The notes under the pieces were generated by a model. It was not told where the DNA came from, ran no database searches, and saw only the letters and a list, made by a program, of their open reading frames with translations. Shown here one piece after another: positions 1-9,446 of a DNA stretch of 38,277 bases. This stretch comes from Algoriphagus terrigena DSM 22685. Its GTDB lineage: Bacteria > Bacteroidota > Bacteroidia > Cytophagales > Cyclobacteriaceae. The DNA lies in contig NZ_AUBW01000033.1 of NCBI RefSeq assembly GCF_000429445.1, positions 1-38,277 of the forward strand, written 5' to 3'. Numbering within the stretch: position 1 is the first letter of the stretch; the number at the start of each line of letters is the position of its first letter. Both the position numbers and the translations under genes were made by a program.

Positions 1-43
1 TGAAAGCCGGCTGGAAGAAAAGTTGCTGCAGGCAGTGAAGTAA
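1..43 (+). CDS. C-terminal end of an upstream gene (partial)
   Basis: An open frame enters the window and stops at TAA 41-43. It encodes ESRLEEKLLQAVK, a charged, helix-like C-terminus. A terminator-like hairpin follows within 20 bases, which supports a real gene end on this strand. Too little is present to name the protein, and another frame through the first 40 bases cannot be excluded. Confidence 0.5.
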   Translation, partial: ESRLEEKLLQAVK

Positions 44-61
44 ACCAGTAACCTTGAAAAT

Positions 62-97
62 CAAAACCCGGGCAGGAGGTCTTGCCTGGGTTTTTAC
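62..97 (+). terminator. Intrinsic terminator after the partial upstream gene
   Basis: AACCCGGGCAGG and CTTGCCTGGGTT form an imperfect stem of about 12 bp (one G-T pair and a weak closing pair), followed by a short T run (GGGTTTTTACC). It sits 20 bases after the stop codon at 43. Confidence 0.6.
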
Positions 98-344
98 CAT
101 GTCTAGCAACTCGACAACGCAGCCTGGACTGAGGTACATCTTCAATTAATTAATGATTAAAATCACGAATCAAGCGCTCCAGTGGTTGGAGCGCTTTTTT
201 TTTGTATTTTTCAAAAGGTCAAGGTCAACCTAACCTTCCCGAAAGAGGACCGAGGGCCGTTTTGGAGCTGATAACCTTTTCTTTTGATTAAAGTCACAGC
301 AGTAAACTTTACGAATTTCATCATTCATCAAACCTTTACTTTCT
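98..344. other. Non-coding gap between the upstream gene and the DUF481 gene
   Basis: Apart from the strong terminator at 173-203 I see no gene here. The stretch 204-344 must carry the promoter of the DUF481 gene. Several loose TAnnTTT-like sites are present (for example TAACCTTTTC near 270), but none has a convincing TTTG box at the usual distance. Confidence 0.5.
173..203 (+). terminator. Strong second intrinsic terminator
   Basis: AGCGCTCC (173-180), loop AGTGGTT, then GGAGCGCT (188-195), followed directly by eight T residues. This is a perfect 8-bp GC-rich stem with a U-tract. No gene lies between the first terminator (62-97) and this one, so it is either a backup terminator for the upstream gene or the end of a short untranslated transcript arising at about 98-172. 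Confidence 0.85.
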
Positions 345-1409
345 ATGAAGAAGTGGCAGATTTTTTTGGTTCTTTTTTTGGTCGGTTTTGGAGCAAACGC
401 CCAGACAGACTCCTTGATCCTCAGCAACAATGACCTGATCATCGGCGAGATCAAGAGCATGGACAAGAACATACTCGGCATCGAAACCGACTATTCCGAT
501 GTCGATTTCAAGATCAAATGGGGCAACATCAAGCGGGTATATTCGAAAACCAACTATCTAATCACCCTGTCGGATGGCAGGAGGTACAACGGAAGAATCC
601 GCAGCATCAATGACAGTACTATTCAAATTGATACGCAAATGCCCGATATGGTCCTGAAATTTTCCAAAAACCGGGAAGATATCGAGCAGCCTCCCGGAGA
701 CAAGGTGCAGGTTCCAAGAGGCGAAATAGTTTATCTCAACGCGCTGGACGAGGGCTTCTGGAGTAGACTGTCTTTAAATTTTGATGTGGGGACCAACTTT
801 ACCAAAGCGAACGACCTGCGGCAGCTAACCTTCAACACCGGAGTCGGCTACTTGGCTGATCGCTGGAAAGGCACTCTGACCTTTAACGCACTAAGATCTA
901 CCCAGACTGACGTCGATCCAATCAAGCGGACAGAACTCGGTGCTTCCTACAATTACTTCCTGCCAAAGGATTGGTATCTGATATACTCCCTCAGCATGCT
1001 GTCCAATACAGAACAGCTCCTTGACCTGCGAACCTCCAACATGGTGGGTGTGGGAAAATACATGGTGCACACCAATAAGACCTATTTGGGATTTTCTGCG
1101 GGGGTCAACTTCAACAATGAAAAATTTCAGGGTGATGCCACTGCGACCCAATCAGGGGAGGCGTTTCTCGGTGCACAGTACAACATCTTCGACATCGGGG
1201 ATCTGGACCTCCTGACGACCGTGACCGCCTACCCCAGCATGACCGAGAAGAGTCGATTCAGGACTGACTTCAAATTTGACATCCGGTACGAGTTTAAGTT
1301 CGATCTATATTTCAAAGTAGGCACCACGATGAACTATGATAATCAGCCGACTGAAGGTGCTTCGGAACTGGATTACATATTCCAAACGACTATAGGTTGG
1401 AAACTTTAA
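345..1409 (+). CDS. DUF481-family putative outer-membrane beta-barrel protein
   Basis: 354 residues. A clear Sec signal peptide opens the protein (MKKW, a hydrophobic stretch, then GANAQ with a signal peptidase I-type site near residue 19). Residues about 20-130 are a soluble region with the short repeating beta-strand pattern seen ahead of DUF481 barrels (for example DGRRYNGRIRSINDSTIQID). Residues about 140-354 alternate polar and hydrophobic residues in strands ending in an aromatic (for example YNYFLPKDWYLIYSLSM) and finish in a strand reading FQTTIGWKL, as expected for an outer-membrane barrel. DUF481 proteins (YdiY-like) are outer-membrane proteins of poorly known role, some salt-induced. 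The gene stands alone between a terminator and a 174-base gap. Substrate or function cannot be read from the sequence. Confidence 0.8.
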   Translation: MKKWQIFLVLFLVGFGANAQTDSLILSNNDLIIGEIKSMDKNILGIETDYSDVDFKIKWGNIKRVYSKTNYLITLSDGRRYNGRIRSINDSTIQIDTQMPDMVLKFSKNREDIEQPPGDKVQVPRGEIVYLNALDEGFWSRLSLNFDVGTNFTKANDLRQLTFNTGVGYLADRWKGTLTFNALRSTQTDVDPIKRTELGASYNYFLPKDWYLIYSLSMLSNTEQLLDLRTSNMVGVGKYMVHTNKTYLGFSAGVNFNNEKFQGDATATQSGEAFLGAQYNIFDIGDLDLLTTVTAYPSMTEKSRFRTDFKFDIRYEFKFDLYFKVGTTMNYDNQPTEGASELDYIFQTTIGWKL

Positions 1410-1583
1410 ACACTTTTTTCAGGAGAAAATTTGTTGAAAAAATGAAAACACAAGTTAACATCACCTTTTTTTCCCTTTGATAGTGAGGATTTGCCATCAG
1501 TATCTTTTATTCCTACGCGCCCACAATATGCAGTAATTTAGGTTCCCGGTAAACTTTTGTCCCGTTGACGAGTCTAAGCTGTT

Positions 1584-2366
1584 ATGTTGTATTACAAGGA
1601 ATTTGTACATCCGCAAAGTAGCGAATGGGTGGTCTTCATCCATGGAGCCGGAGGCTCCTCGGCGGTATGGTACAAGCAGCTGAAAGATTTCAAGAAGGAT
1701 TTTAACCTATTGCTGATAGATCTGAGAGGCCACGGCAAATCCGCCGATCTCTCCGAGGCGATCTGGAGCGACAAGTACACCTTTGAGGCAGTCACTACGG
1801 ATATCATCGAGGTGTTGGATCATCTCAATATCCCTCCCGCACATTTCATGGGGGTGTCTCTGGGGACGATCATTGCGCGTCAGCTGGCCGAGCTTCAACC
1901 ACTGCGGGTCAAGTCGCTGGTGTTTGCAGGTGCGGTGACCCGACTGAATGTGCAAAGCAGGATCCTGGTCTTTTTGGGAAATACCTTCAAGCGCCTGATT
2001 CCCTACATGTGGCTTTACAGCTTGTTTGCCTTTGTGATCATGCCGAGAAAGCAGCATGCCGAATCCCGAAACCTATTCATCACAGAGGCGAAGAAACTTT
2101 GCCAAAAGGAGTTTATCCGCTGGTTTAAACTTACCGCCGACATCAATCCCCTTTTGAAGTATTTCAAAGAGAAAGATCTCGGCATCCCCACCCTGTACGT
2201 GATGGGGGATCAGGATGTAATGTTTTTGGAACCGGTGAAAAATCTGGTGAAGACCCATAAAAACTCAATCCTCAACATACTCGAAAGCTGCGGCCACGTG
2301 GTCAATGTGGAGCAGCCGGACCAATTCAACCATCTATCTCTGGCTTTTATTAAAAACCAAAAGTAA
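1584..2366 (+). CDS. Alpha/beta-fold hydrolase
   Basis: 260 residues with the full alpha/beta-hydrolase signature: an oxyanion-type HGAGGSS motif near residue 20, DLRGHGKS near residues 46-53, nucleophile elbow GVSLG with Ser92, acid candidate Asp211 in GDQD, and His238 in SCGHVVNVEQP. There is no signal peptide, so it should be cytoplasmic. It resembles the broad group of MhpC/BioH-type esterases and hydrolases, and the substrate cannot be inferred. It ends 18 bases before the RND adaptor gene on the same strand, so it is probably the first gene of the efflux operon. Whether it takes part in detoxifying the pump's substrate is speculation. Confidence 0.88.
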   Translation: MLYYKEFVHPQSSEWVVFIHGAGGSSAVWYKQLKDFKKDFNLLLIDLRGHGKSADLSEAIWSDKYTFEAVTTDIIEVLDHLNIPPAHFMGVSLGTIIARQLAELQPLRVKSLVFAGAVTRLNVQSRILVFLGNTFKRLIPYMWLYSLFAFVIMPRKQHAESRNLFITEAKKLCQKEFIRWFKLTADINPLLKYFKEKDLGIPTLYVMGDQDVMFLEPVKNLVKTHKNSILNILESCGHVVNVEQPDQFNHLSLAFIKNQK

Positions 2367-2384
2367 TCTGACTTCTTGCCTTAA

Positions 2385-3464
2385 ATGAAAAAACAAACCA
2401 AAATTGCCCTGATTGTAGGAATTGTACTGATAGCAGCGATTGCATTTTTCTATCCCAGACTGGATCTCAAGGAGGAGGGTGGATCTTCCTCATCTGCGGG
2501 TGCCGGTGGCGGGTCAGACCAACCCCTGCCCGTCAATGTGGTCAAACTTCAACAGGATACCCTTAGAAACCAGCTCCAGGTCACCGGGACGATCCTGCCC
2601 AACGAGTCTGTCTCTTTGAGATCGGAGATTTCTGGCTTGGTGACGAGAATCGCGTTCAAAGAAGGACAGTATGTCACCAAGGGCACTCCGTTGGTCTACC
2701 TCAACGACGACGAGCTCCAGGCTCAGCTTCAGAGATTGCAATACACCCAGAAGCTTTTTGAAACTCAGGAAAACAGGCAAAAACAGCTGCTCGCCCGGGA
2801 AGCAATCTCCCAGGAGGAATACGACATCGTCCTGAACCAATACAATACGGCCCTCTCAGACATCAAATTGGTTGAGGCACAATTGACCAAGACGGTGATC
2901 AGAGCGCCTTTTAACGGAATGCTGGGCTTGCGGCAAATCAGTGAGGGAAGCGTCATCGGCACCAACGATGTCATCACCTCCGTGGTGAATATCGATCCGA
3001 TCAAGATCGAATTTTCAATCCCTGAGCGGTATGCCAATCAAGTGACGGTGGGTTCTCCGGTGTTTTTCTCCAACGAATCATCCGGACAGGAGGTACAAGG
3101 CCAGGTCTATGCTTTCGAGCCGCAGATTGACTTGGCTACGCGTACGCTGAAGCTGCGGGCTCAAAGTGCAAATAAGGGGAGCAAGTTCCTTCCGGGAATG
3201 TTTGTGAAGATCCGTTTTATCTTAGAAGTGACAGAGAATGCGTTGATGGTTCCGGCCGAATCGGTGATTCCTGAGCTCTCCGGCTACAAGGTTTTTGTGG
3301 TGGGAGCCGATGGCAAAGCTGAACAGCGAATGGTCGAGATTGGAACCCGGACAGAGGCTCAAGTACAAATCCTCTCTGGATTGAACGAAGGCGATCTGGT
3401 ACTCACCACAGGTGTGATGCAAGTAAGGCAAGGAATGCCGATCCAACCCAATTTACCACAATAA
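2385..3464 (+). CDS. RND efflux pump periplasmic adaptor (HlyD/MFP family)
   Basis: 359 residues. One N-terminal membrane anchor (about residues 6-23) is followed by a Gly/Ser-rich linker. Next come a biotinyl-lipoyl half-motif (ISGLVTRIAFKEGQYVTKGT, near residues 83-102), an alpha-helical hairpin of about 60 residues, the second lipoyl half (VIRAPFNGMLG) and the beta-barrel and membrane-proximal domains. This is the classical order of AcrA/MexA-type adaptors, which link the inner-membrane pump to the outer-membrane channel. I see no lipobox Cys, so anchoring appears to be by the N-terminal helix. The stop is 2 bases from the start of the RND pump gene, indicating tight translational coupling. 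Confidence 0.93.
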   Translation: MKKQTKIALIVGIVLIAAIAFFYPRLDLKEEGGSSSSAGAGGGSDQPLPVNVVKLQQDTLRNQLQVTGTILPNESVSLRSEISGLVTRIAFKEGQYVTKGTPLVYLNDDELQAQLQRLQYTQKLFETQENRQKQLLAREAISQEEYDIVLNQYNTALSDIKLVEAQLTKTVIRAPFNGMLGLRQISEGSVIGTNDVITSVVNIDPIKIEFSIPERYANQVTVGSPVFFSNESSGQEVQGQVYAFEPQIDLATRTLKLRAQSANKGSKFLPGMFVKIRFILEVTENALMVPAESVIPELSGYKVFVVGADGKAEQRMVEIGTRTEAQVQILSGLNEGDLVLTTGVMQVRQGMPIQPNLPQ

Positions 3465-3466
3465 GT

Positions 3467-6400
3467 ATGGCTAGCTTATCCAGTATCAGTATCAACCGGC
3501 CTGTATTGGCCATCGTGATGTCCCTCGTGATCCTGCTGTTTGGTGGGATTGGGATCTCCATGTTGGGTATCCGCGAATATCCCAGCGTCGATCCGCCGGT
3601 AATCAACGTCAGCACCTCCTATGTCGGTGCCAACGCCGACGTCATCGAGGCTCAGATCACCGAACCACTCGAAGAACAAATCAACGGGATTCAGGGAATC
3701 AAGTCTCTCACTTCGGTATCCGCCGACGGGAGAAGTAACATCACTGTGGAATTCGAAGTCGGCGCAGATCTGGAAGCTGCCGCCAATGACGTACGTGACA
3801 AGGTCTCGGGCGCCCAGCGAAATCTCCCCCCGGATGCCGAGCCCCCGGTGGTGTCCAAGGCGGATGCCGATTCTCAGCCGATTGTGGGAGTCAACGTAAG
3901 CAGCGACACAAGAAGCCTCTTGGAACTTTCCGATTTGGCTGACAATGTTTTTAAAGAACGCCTCCAGACCATCCCCGGTGTCAGCAGAGTCCAGATATGG
4001 GGTGACAAAGAATATGCGATCCGACTACGGATGGATCCGCTCAAGATGGCATCCTATGGCATCACTCCTCTCGACGTATTGAGCAAAGTTCAAAGCGAGA
4101 ATATAGAGCTTCCCTCGGGTCGAATCGAAGGACAAAGCATCGAGCTTTCCGTCCGAACCAAAAGCCGCCTGAGTTCGCCGCAGGAATTCAACAACCTGAT
4201 CATTAAGGAAGACCAGAACAACATCGTCAAGTTTCAGGACATCGGAACTGCAGAGCTGTCTGCATTGAATGAAAAGACGGTGCTGAAGTACGGCGGAGTG
4301 CCGATGGTGTCAGTAGTCTTGGTTCCCCTTCCGGGTTCTAACAACATCGAGATGGCGGACGAATTTTACCGCAGGCTCGAATTCATCAAAAAAGACCTAC
4401 CCAGTGATGTAGGAATGGAAGTTTCCTTTGACTCCACCTCGTATATCAGAAGCTCGATTGCCGAGGTGGAGGAGACGATCATCACGGCTTTTATCCTGGT
4501 AGTAGCCATCATCTTCCTTTTTCTCCGTGATTGGCGGACCACTTTTATTCCGGTAGTGACGATTCCGATTTCCCTGATTGGCGTGTTTTTCATCATGTAT
4601 CTGATGGACTTTTCCATCAACGTGCTGACGCTGCTGGGGATCGTCCTGTCCATCGGCTTGGTAGTCGATGACGCTATTGTAGTGTTGGAGAATATCTACG
4701 CCCGGATAGAAAAAGGAGAAAGTCCCCAGAAAGCTGCCGAAGAGGGATCTGAGGAGATCTTCTTTGCAGTAATCTCAACTACGGTAGCTTTGGCGGCGGT
4801 ATTCCTCCCGGTGATCTTCCTTACCGGTACCACAGGTAGACTCTTCCGTGAATTCGGCATCGTGGTCGCGGGTTCGGTTATAATCTCTGCCTTTGTGGCA
4901 TTGACCATGACGCCGATGCTCAGCGCCAGGATGCTGAAACTGAGAGAAAAGCAGAACGCATTTTACAATTTCACAGAACCTTTCTTTGTGTGGCTTAACG
5001 ATGCTTACGACAGCCTGCTTGCCGCTTTTATGAAGATCAGATGGATCTCATTTCCAGCCATACTGGTAATAGGGGTCGGGATCTACTGGCTAGTTACCCA
5101 GATTCCGTCTGAACTCGTTCCGATTGAAGACCGCTCCGAACTGAGAATTAACATGACTGGACCTGAGGGAGCGACCTTTGGATTCATGGGCAGCGTAGTA
5201 GACAAAATCTCCGCTACCCTGGAAAAGGAAATCCCGAAGGAGGAGCTGATTGGCCTGACCAGTGTGACCTCTCCGGGTTTTGGGACAGCCAATACCAACT
5301 CGGCTTTCATCCGTCTTTATTTGACGGATGCCAGTCAGCGTAGCCGAACCCAGCAGCAGATCTTCAATGCTGTCAATAATTCCCTTAAGCAGGAAACTGC
5401 CGTTCGTGCTTTTGCCCAGCAGCCGGTTTCCATCGGTGATCGAAGGGGCGGACTGCCTGTGCAGTACGTGATCCAGGCACCTACCTTGGAGAAATTGAAA
5501 GAAGTGATTCCTCCATTTTTGGAAAAAGCGTCTCAAAATCCAGCATTCATCTTTACCGACATTAACCTGAAGTTTACCAAGCCGGAGCTTGAAATCGAGA
5601 TCGATAGAGAGCGGGCCCGAAACATCGGCGTCTCTGTGCAGGAGATCGCTCGTACCCTTCAGCTTTCCTATTCAGGACAGCGCTTTGCCTACTTCATCAT
5701 GAATGGCAAACAATATCAGGTGCTCGGCGAGATGCAACTCCAGGACAGAAATGAGCCCGTCAACCTGCGGATGCTCTATGTGCGTGGAGGCGATGGCCAG
5801 TTGGTTCAATTGGATAACCTGGTCAAGGTCGTCGAGAAAAGTACCCCGCCCCAGTTGTTTCGCTTCAATCGATTCGTCAGTGCTACTGTTACGGCAAACT
5901 TAGCTGAAGGCTACACCATCGGGGCAGGTCTGGATGAGATGGACAAGATCGCCGCGGAGGTATTGGATGACTCCTTTTCTACCGACGTCGCCGGTCCTTC
6001 CAAGGAGTTCCGAGAAAGCTCCAACAGTTTGCTGTTTGCGTTTCTTTTCGCTCTGGTCCTGATCTATCTGGTGCTTGCTGCGCAGTTTGAGAGCTTCCTG
6101 GATCCGCTAACTATCATGTTTACTGTGCCACTCGCCATCTTCGGGGCTTTGGCGACACTCTGGCTTTTTGGTTTTACGCTGAATATTTTCAGCCAGATCG
6201 GGATCATCATGCTGATCGGCTTGGTCACCAAAAACGGGATCTTGATCGTCGAATTTGCCAATCAGCGCAAGGCCCAGGGGATGGATGTCGAAGAGGCGAT
6301 TTTTGGAGCTGCAGTCGCCCGTTTTAGGCCGATCTTGATGACCAGTATGTCCACGATTTTGGGCATTTTGCCGATCGCTTTGGCACTGGGTGCCGGAGCA

Positions 6401-6529
6401 GAGAGTAGAGTCCCAATGGGCGCTGCGGTCATCGGTGGTTTGACATTCGCGACCATCCTCACCCTATTTATCATCCCGGCCATTTATACCTATCTCACTT
6501 CTAAGCAAGGAAGATTAGCAAGAATTTAA
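3467..6529 (+). CDS. RND-family inner-membrane efflux transporter (AcrB/MexB type)
   Basis: 1020 residues, about the normal length for hydrophobe/amphiphile efflux RND pumps. The protein has the duplicated layout of one N-terminal helix, a large periplasmic loop, a helix bundle, then the same again. The proton-relay residues are visible: Asp401-Asp402 in GLVVDDAIVVLEN (fourth helix) and Lys922 in GLVTKNGILIVEF (tenth helix). The N-terminus (SLSSISINRPVLAIVMSL) is typical. It exports drugs or other amphiphiles from the periplasm or inner membrane by proton antiport, together with the adaptor upstream and the TolC-like channel downstream. The TAA stop overlaps the next ATG by one base (TAATG). 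Substrate range cannot be predicted. Confidence 0.96.
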   Translation: MASLSSISINRPVLAIVMSLVILLFGGIGISMLGIREYPSVDPPVINVSTSYVGANADVIEAQITEPLEEQINGIQGIKSLTSVSADGRSNITVEFEVGADLEAAANDVRDKVSGAQRNLPPDAEPPVVSKADADSQPIVGVNVSSDTRSLLELSDLADNVFKERLQTIPGVSRVQIWGDKEYAIRLRMDPLKMASYGITPLDVLSKVQSENIELPSGRIEGQSIELSVRTKSRLSSPQEFNNLIIKEDQNNIVKFQDIGTAELSALNEKTVLKYGGVPMVSVVLVPLPGSNNIEMADEFYRRLEFIKKDLPSDVGMEVSFDSTSYIRSSIAEVEETIITAFILVVAIIFLFLRDWRTTFIPVVTIPISLIGVFFIMYLMDFSINVLTLLGIVLSIGLVVDDAIVVLENIYARIEKGESPQKAAEEGSEEIFFAVISTTVALAAVFLPVIFLTGTTGRLFREFGIVVAGSVIISAFVALTMTPMLSARMLKLREKQNAFYNFTEPFFVWLNDAYDSLLAAFMKIRWISFPAILVIGVGIYWLVTQIPSELVPIEDRSELRINMTGPEGATFGFMGSVVDKISATLEKEIPKEELIGLTSVTSPGFGTANTNSAFIRLYLTDASQRSRTQQQIFNAVNNSLKQETAVRAFAQQPVSIGDRRGGLPVQYVIQAPTLEKLKEVIPPFLEKASQNPAFIFTDINLKFTKPELEIEIDRERARNIGVSVQEIARTLQLSYSGQRFAYFIMNGKQYQVLGEMQLQDRNEPVNLRMLYVRGGDGQLVQLDNLVKVVEKSTPPQLFRFNRFVSATVTANLAEGYTIGAGLDEMDKIAAEVLDDSFSTDVAGPSKEFRESSNSLLFAFLFALVLIYLVLAAQFESFLDPLTIMFTVPLAIFGALATLWLFGFTLNIFSQIGIIMLIGLVTKNGILIVEFANQRKAQGMDVEEAIFGAAVARFRPILMTSMSTILGILPIALALGAGAESRVPMGAAVIGGLTFATILTLFIIPAIYTYLTSKQGRLARI

Positions 6530-7872
6530 TGAAAAAATTAGCCTTTTTATTCACTTGGGGAAGTCTCCTGACGGCTGCGTCGGCATTTGCCCAAGAAAGT
6601 TTAGACCTGGAAAAAGCAATTCAAATCGGACTGGAGAAAAACCTCCAGATAAAGATTGCAGTAGATAATGTCAACCTGCGGGAGGGCGATCAGAAGATCG
6701 GCGTCGGGGAATTGTTCATGCCGACTGTCGATGCGACCTATCTGCGATCCTTCAGTAACGAAGACGTAACCCAGCAGTTTGTCAACGATCCCGAACCCAG
6801 ACAAATCGACGACGCGAAATCCCGCAACGAAAATTTCAACGTGGTGGGGCTCTATGGCTTTCGGCCTGAGTCCATCGTCACCATGAAGCGCTTGGGGCAA
6901 TTGACCGAGATCAGCGAGCTGGACGCGAAGATTGCGGTCGAAAACACCGTCGCGGGCATATCCACGGCCTACTATCGGCTGATCTTGGAGTCGCAGCGAT
7001 ATCAGGTTTTGCGGGAAACACTGGATCTCAGCCGTGCGCGTCTGAACATCGCCCAAGCGCAATACGAGCTCGGTGGCGCCGGAAAGCGTGACTTCCTCAC
7101 CGCTGAGGTCGACTACAACTCCGACTCCAGTCTGCTGCTGACTCAGGAGCAGATTATCCAAAACGCCCGGGTCAATCTGAACGAACTGATGGCGGTCGAT
7201 CCCTATCAGGAATATGTGATTAAAGACACCATTCTCGTCGAGGCGATTCAGACACTCGGCGACTTGGAAGAGAATGCTTTCCTGGAAAACAAACAGTTGC
7301 TGATCAATCAGCGATTGAATAATGTGGCTTTTCTCCAAACCCGCGAACTTCAGGCCTCCAGATTACCGATACTGAATCTCAACGGGACGTATGTGAACAA
7401 CACGTCTAATTCTGACGCGGGGATTTTGGCGCAAAACCAGCGCTCGGGTTTCAACTACGGAGGAAACATCACCGTCAACCTGTTTAGCGGCTTGACGCTC
7501 AATCGACGGATCCAAAATGCCAAGGTCCAGCAGCGAATCCAGGAGAGCACGCTGGAGCAATACGAAATCCAATTGAAATCGGACATCGCCAGAGCCTATT
7601 ATACCTATGAGAACAACCTCCGCCTACTGGAAATTGAGCGGAAAAACTATCAGGTGGCGAGGGAGAATACTGAGATCGCATTGGAGCGTTTTCGACTCGG
7701 AATCGCCTCTTACCTCGAGTTTAGGGATGCTCAGGTGAACCTTTTGACGGCCAAAAACCGACTGATCACCTCGATCTATCAGATCAAAGAGCAGGAGATC
7801 GAGCTACTCCGGCTGTCCGGAAAAATCTTCTTTGACAGCCCCATGGAGGAGCTTCAACTTCCAGGAAATTGA
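6529..7872 (+). CDS. TolC-family outer-membrane efflux channel
   Basis: 447 residues. A signal peptide (MKKLAFLF to SAFAQ, cleavage near residue 21) precedes a two-repeat TolC fold. Each half starts with the LDLEKAIQIGLEKN-type helix and includes long coiled-coil helices (for example residues about 145-200 and 345-430) and beta-strand segments such as LNGTYVNNTSN. The family forms trimeric channels through the outer membrane that dock with RND adaptors. It overlaps the pump stop codon by one base and is the last gene of the operon, followed by a strong terminator at 7876-7907. Confidence 0.94.
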   Translation: MKKLAFLFTWGSLLTAASAFAQESLDLEKAIQIGLEKNLQIKIAVDNVNLREGDQKIGVGELFMPTVDATYLRSFSNEDVTQQFVNDPEPRQIDDAKSRNENFNVVGLYGFRPESIVTMKRLGQLTEISELDAKIAVENTVAGISTAYYRLILESQRYQVLRETLDLSRARLNIAQAQYELGGAGKRDFLTAEVDYNSDSSLLLTQEQIIQNARVNLNELMAVDPYQEYVIKDTILVEAIQTLGDLEENAFLENKQLLINQRLNNVAFLQTRELQASRLPILNLNGTYVNNTSNSDAGILAQNQRSGFNYGGNITVNLFSGLTLNRRIQNAKVQQRIQESTLEQYEIQLKSDIARAYYTYENNLRLLEIERKNYQVARENTEIALERFRLGIASYLEFRDAQVNLLTAKNRLITSIYQIKEQEIELLRLSGKIFFDSPMEELQLPGN

Positions 7873-7875
7873 TAT

Positions 7876-7907
7876 AAAAAACGGAGGCTGAGAAGTCTCC
7901 GTTTTTT
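7876..7907 (+). terminator. Intrinsic terminator of the efflux operon
   Basis: AAAAAACGGAG (7876-7886) pairs perfectly with CTCCGTTTTTT (7897-7907) around a 10-base loop. The A-run and T-run make it plausible on both strands, but only the + strand has a gene ending here. Confidence 0.88.
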
Positions 7908-7998
7908 ATTTGCTTTTTTTAAGAATCACTTTATTTTTATTTTGGCATAGCGTTTGCCAATTCCGCGTCAGAACCATCCTGGGTTTTTACCCTTTGGA

Positions 7999-9393
7999 AT
8001 GAAAAAAGCGCTTATTGCGGCATTTAGCACCCTCGTTTTACTTATTTCTGGAGTTCAGTGTACTTTCTTGGAGAACCGGTTTGACCAGGTACTCCATCAT
8101 CCTTATATTTTTGACTTGTCTGACATCCAAAACCGCGGTAGCATCCGCGTGGCGGTGGACAATAACTCTACGTCCTATTACATCTACCGCGGTAGACGGA
8201 TGGGCTACGAATTTGAGCTGCTGAGGGATCTGAGCAAGACCCTCGGAGTCCAGTTGGAATTGATCGTATTAAGCGACATCGAGCGGGCGTTTGAATTACT
8301 GGAATCGGGGAAAGTTGACCTGATTGCCATGAATCTCGATGTAAGCAATAGGCAGCGACATGGAAGGGCCACATTTACCCATTATCTCGGTACCAGGAGT
8401 ACCGTGATTGTCGGTAAGAAGCCGTCTGAGAAAAGTGTCGGCTGGAGCGAAATCGCTGAAGACACCATTTATGTAAGAAAGGGGACCGTGTATCCGCTAC
8501 AGCTCAAAGAGATCAAGGATTCGCTGAAGTTGGACTTTACTGTCCTCGAGTCAGAGGATCACGAGGAGAACCTGATCGACCAAGTGGCCGAAGGGAAGAT
8601 CAAATGGACGGTCGCCGACCGGAGCATTGCCAAGGTCAATCAGACCTACTACGACGGACTGGATGTGTCAATGAAAGTCTCCGAAAATGGCGCCATCGGA
8701 TGGGCTACTCGTAAAAATTCACAGCAACTGCTTCAGGAGATCAACACCTGGCTGGGTGAAAAGAAGAAACGGTTTATACCGGAACTTTACGCAAAATACT
8801 TCCTCAGTTCCCGTAATACGTTTTATAGATCAAACAGCCAGTTTTCGTCGTTGGCGGGCAATCGAATCTCGACCTACGATGAAATCATCAAAGATGCCGC
8901 CGGCGAACTTGGCTGGGACTGGAGGCTTTTGGCGTCCCTGGTCTACAAGGAATCAGGATTCGATACGACCGCGACTTCCTATGCAGGAGCCAAAGGCTTG
9001 CTTCAATTAATGCCTGTGACCTTGCAGCGGTTTGGGGTGACCAATCCAAATGATCCTGTCCAGTCTCTCAAGGGCGGTGTGAAGTACCTACAATATCTCG
9101 ACAAGTTCTGGCGGGAGCGGGTGCCGGATACCAAAGAGCGAATCCGGTTTATCCTGGCCTCCTACAATATTGGGCAGGGACACGTGGAGGACGCGTGGCG
9201 CTTGACCTTGAAATATGGGAAAAACACCCAAAGCTGGAAGGATGTAGCGTTTTTTCTCAACCTAAAAAGTGATCCCGAATACTATCGGGATCCTGTAGTC
9301 AAGAGCGGATTTGCCAAGGGTCACTTGGCGGTAAACTATGTGAGGGATGTATGGAGTCTCTTCGAATCCTATAAGACACTCGTAGAGCCTTAG
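7999..9393 (+). CDS. MltF-type lytic transglycosylase (SBP_bac_3 plus SLT domains)
   Basis: 464 residues from the ATG at 7999. An upstream ATG at 7954 would add 15 residues before the obvious signal sequence, so the MKKALIAAF start is preferred. The leader ends in ISGVQC; the Cys could be lipid-modified, but the lipobox is poor (Gln at -1). Residues about 48-265 form a solute-binding-protein family 3 domain (GSIRVAVDNN, GYEFELLRDL, GKVDLIAMNL). Residues about 295-450 form the Slt/lysozyme-like domain, with catalytic Glu318 in LVYKESGF, then GAKGLLQLMP and ASYNIGQGHVEDA. MltF cleaves the glycan strands of peptidoglycan, releasing anhydro-muropeptides, with the SBP-like domain acting as regulator. 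It stands alone between a terminator and a convergent gene. Confidence 0.92.
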   Translation: MKKALIAAFSTLVLLISGVQCTFLENRFDQVLHHPYIFDLSDIQNRGSIRVAVDNNSTSYYIYRGRRMGYEFELLRDLSKTLGVQLELIVLSDIERAFELLESGKVDLIAMNLDVSNRQRHGRATFTHYLGTRSTVIVGKKPSEKSVGWSEIAEDTIYVRKGTVYPLQLKEIKDSLKLDFTVLESEDHEENLIDQVAEGKIKWTVADRSIAKVNQTYYDGLDVSMKVSENGAIGWATRKNSQQLLQEINTWLGEKKKRFIPELYAKYFLSSRNTFYRSNSQFSSLAGNRISTYDEIIKDAAGELGWDWRLLASLVYKESGFDTTATSYAGAKGLLQLMPVTLQRFGVTNPNDPVQSLKGGVKYLQYLDKFWRERVPDTKERIRFILASYNIGQGHVEDAWRLTLKYGKNTQSWKDVAFFLNLKSDPEYYRDPVVKSGFAKGHLAVNYVRDVWSLFESYKTLVEP

Positions 9394-9446
9394 TGTCAAG
9401 TCAACGCTTGAATGACGGGTAATCCGTGGCTTCAGGCTTGCCTTGC

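Noticed and set aside
6601..7338. 245-codon minus-strand frame inside the TolC-family gene
   Set aside because: It is antisense to a well-supported efflux channel gene and shows no protein features of its own.
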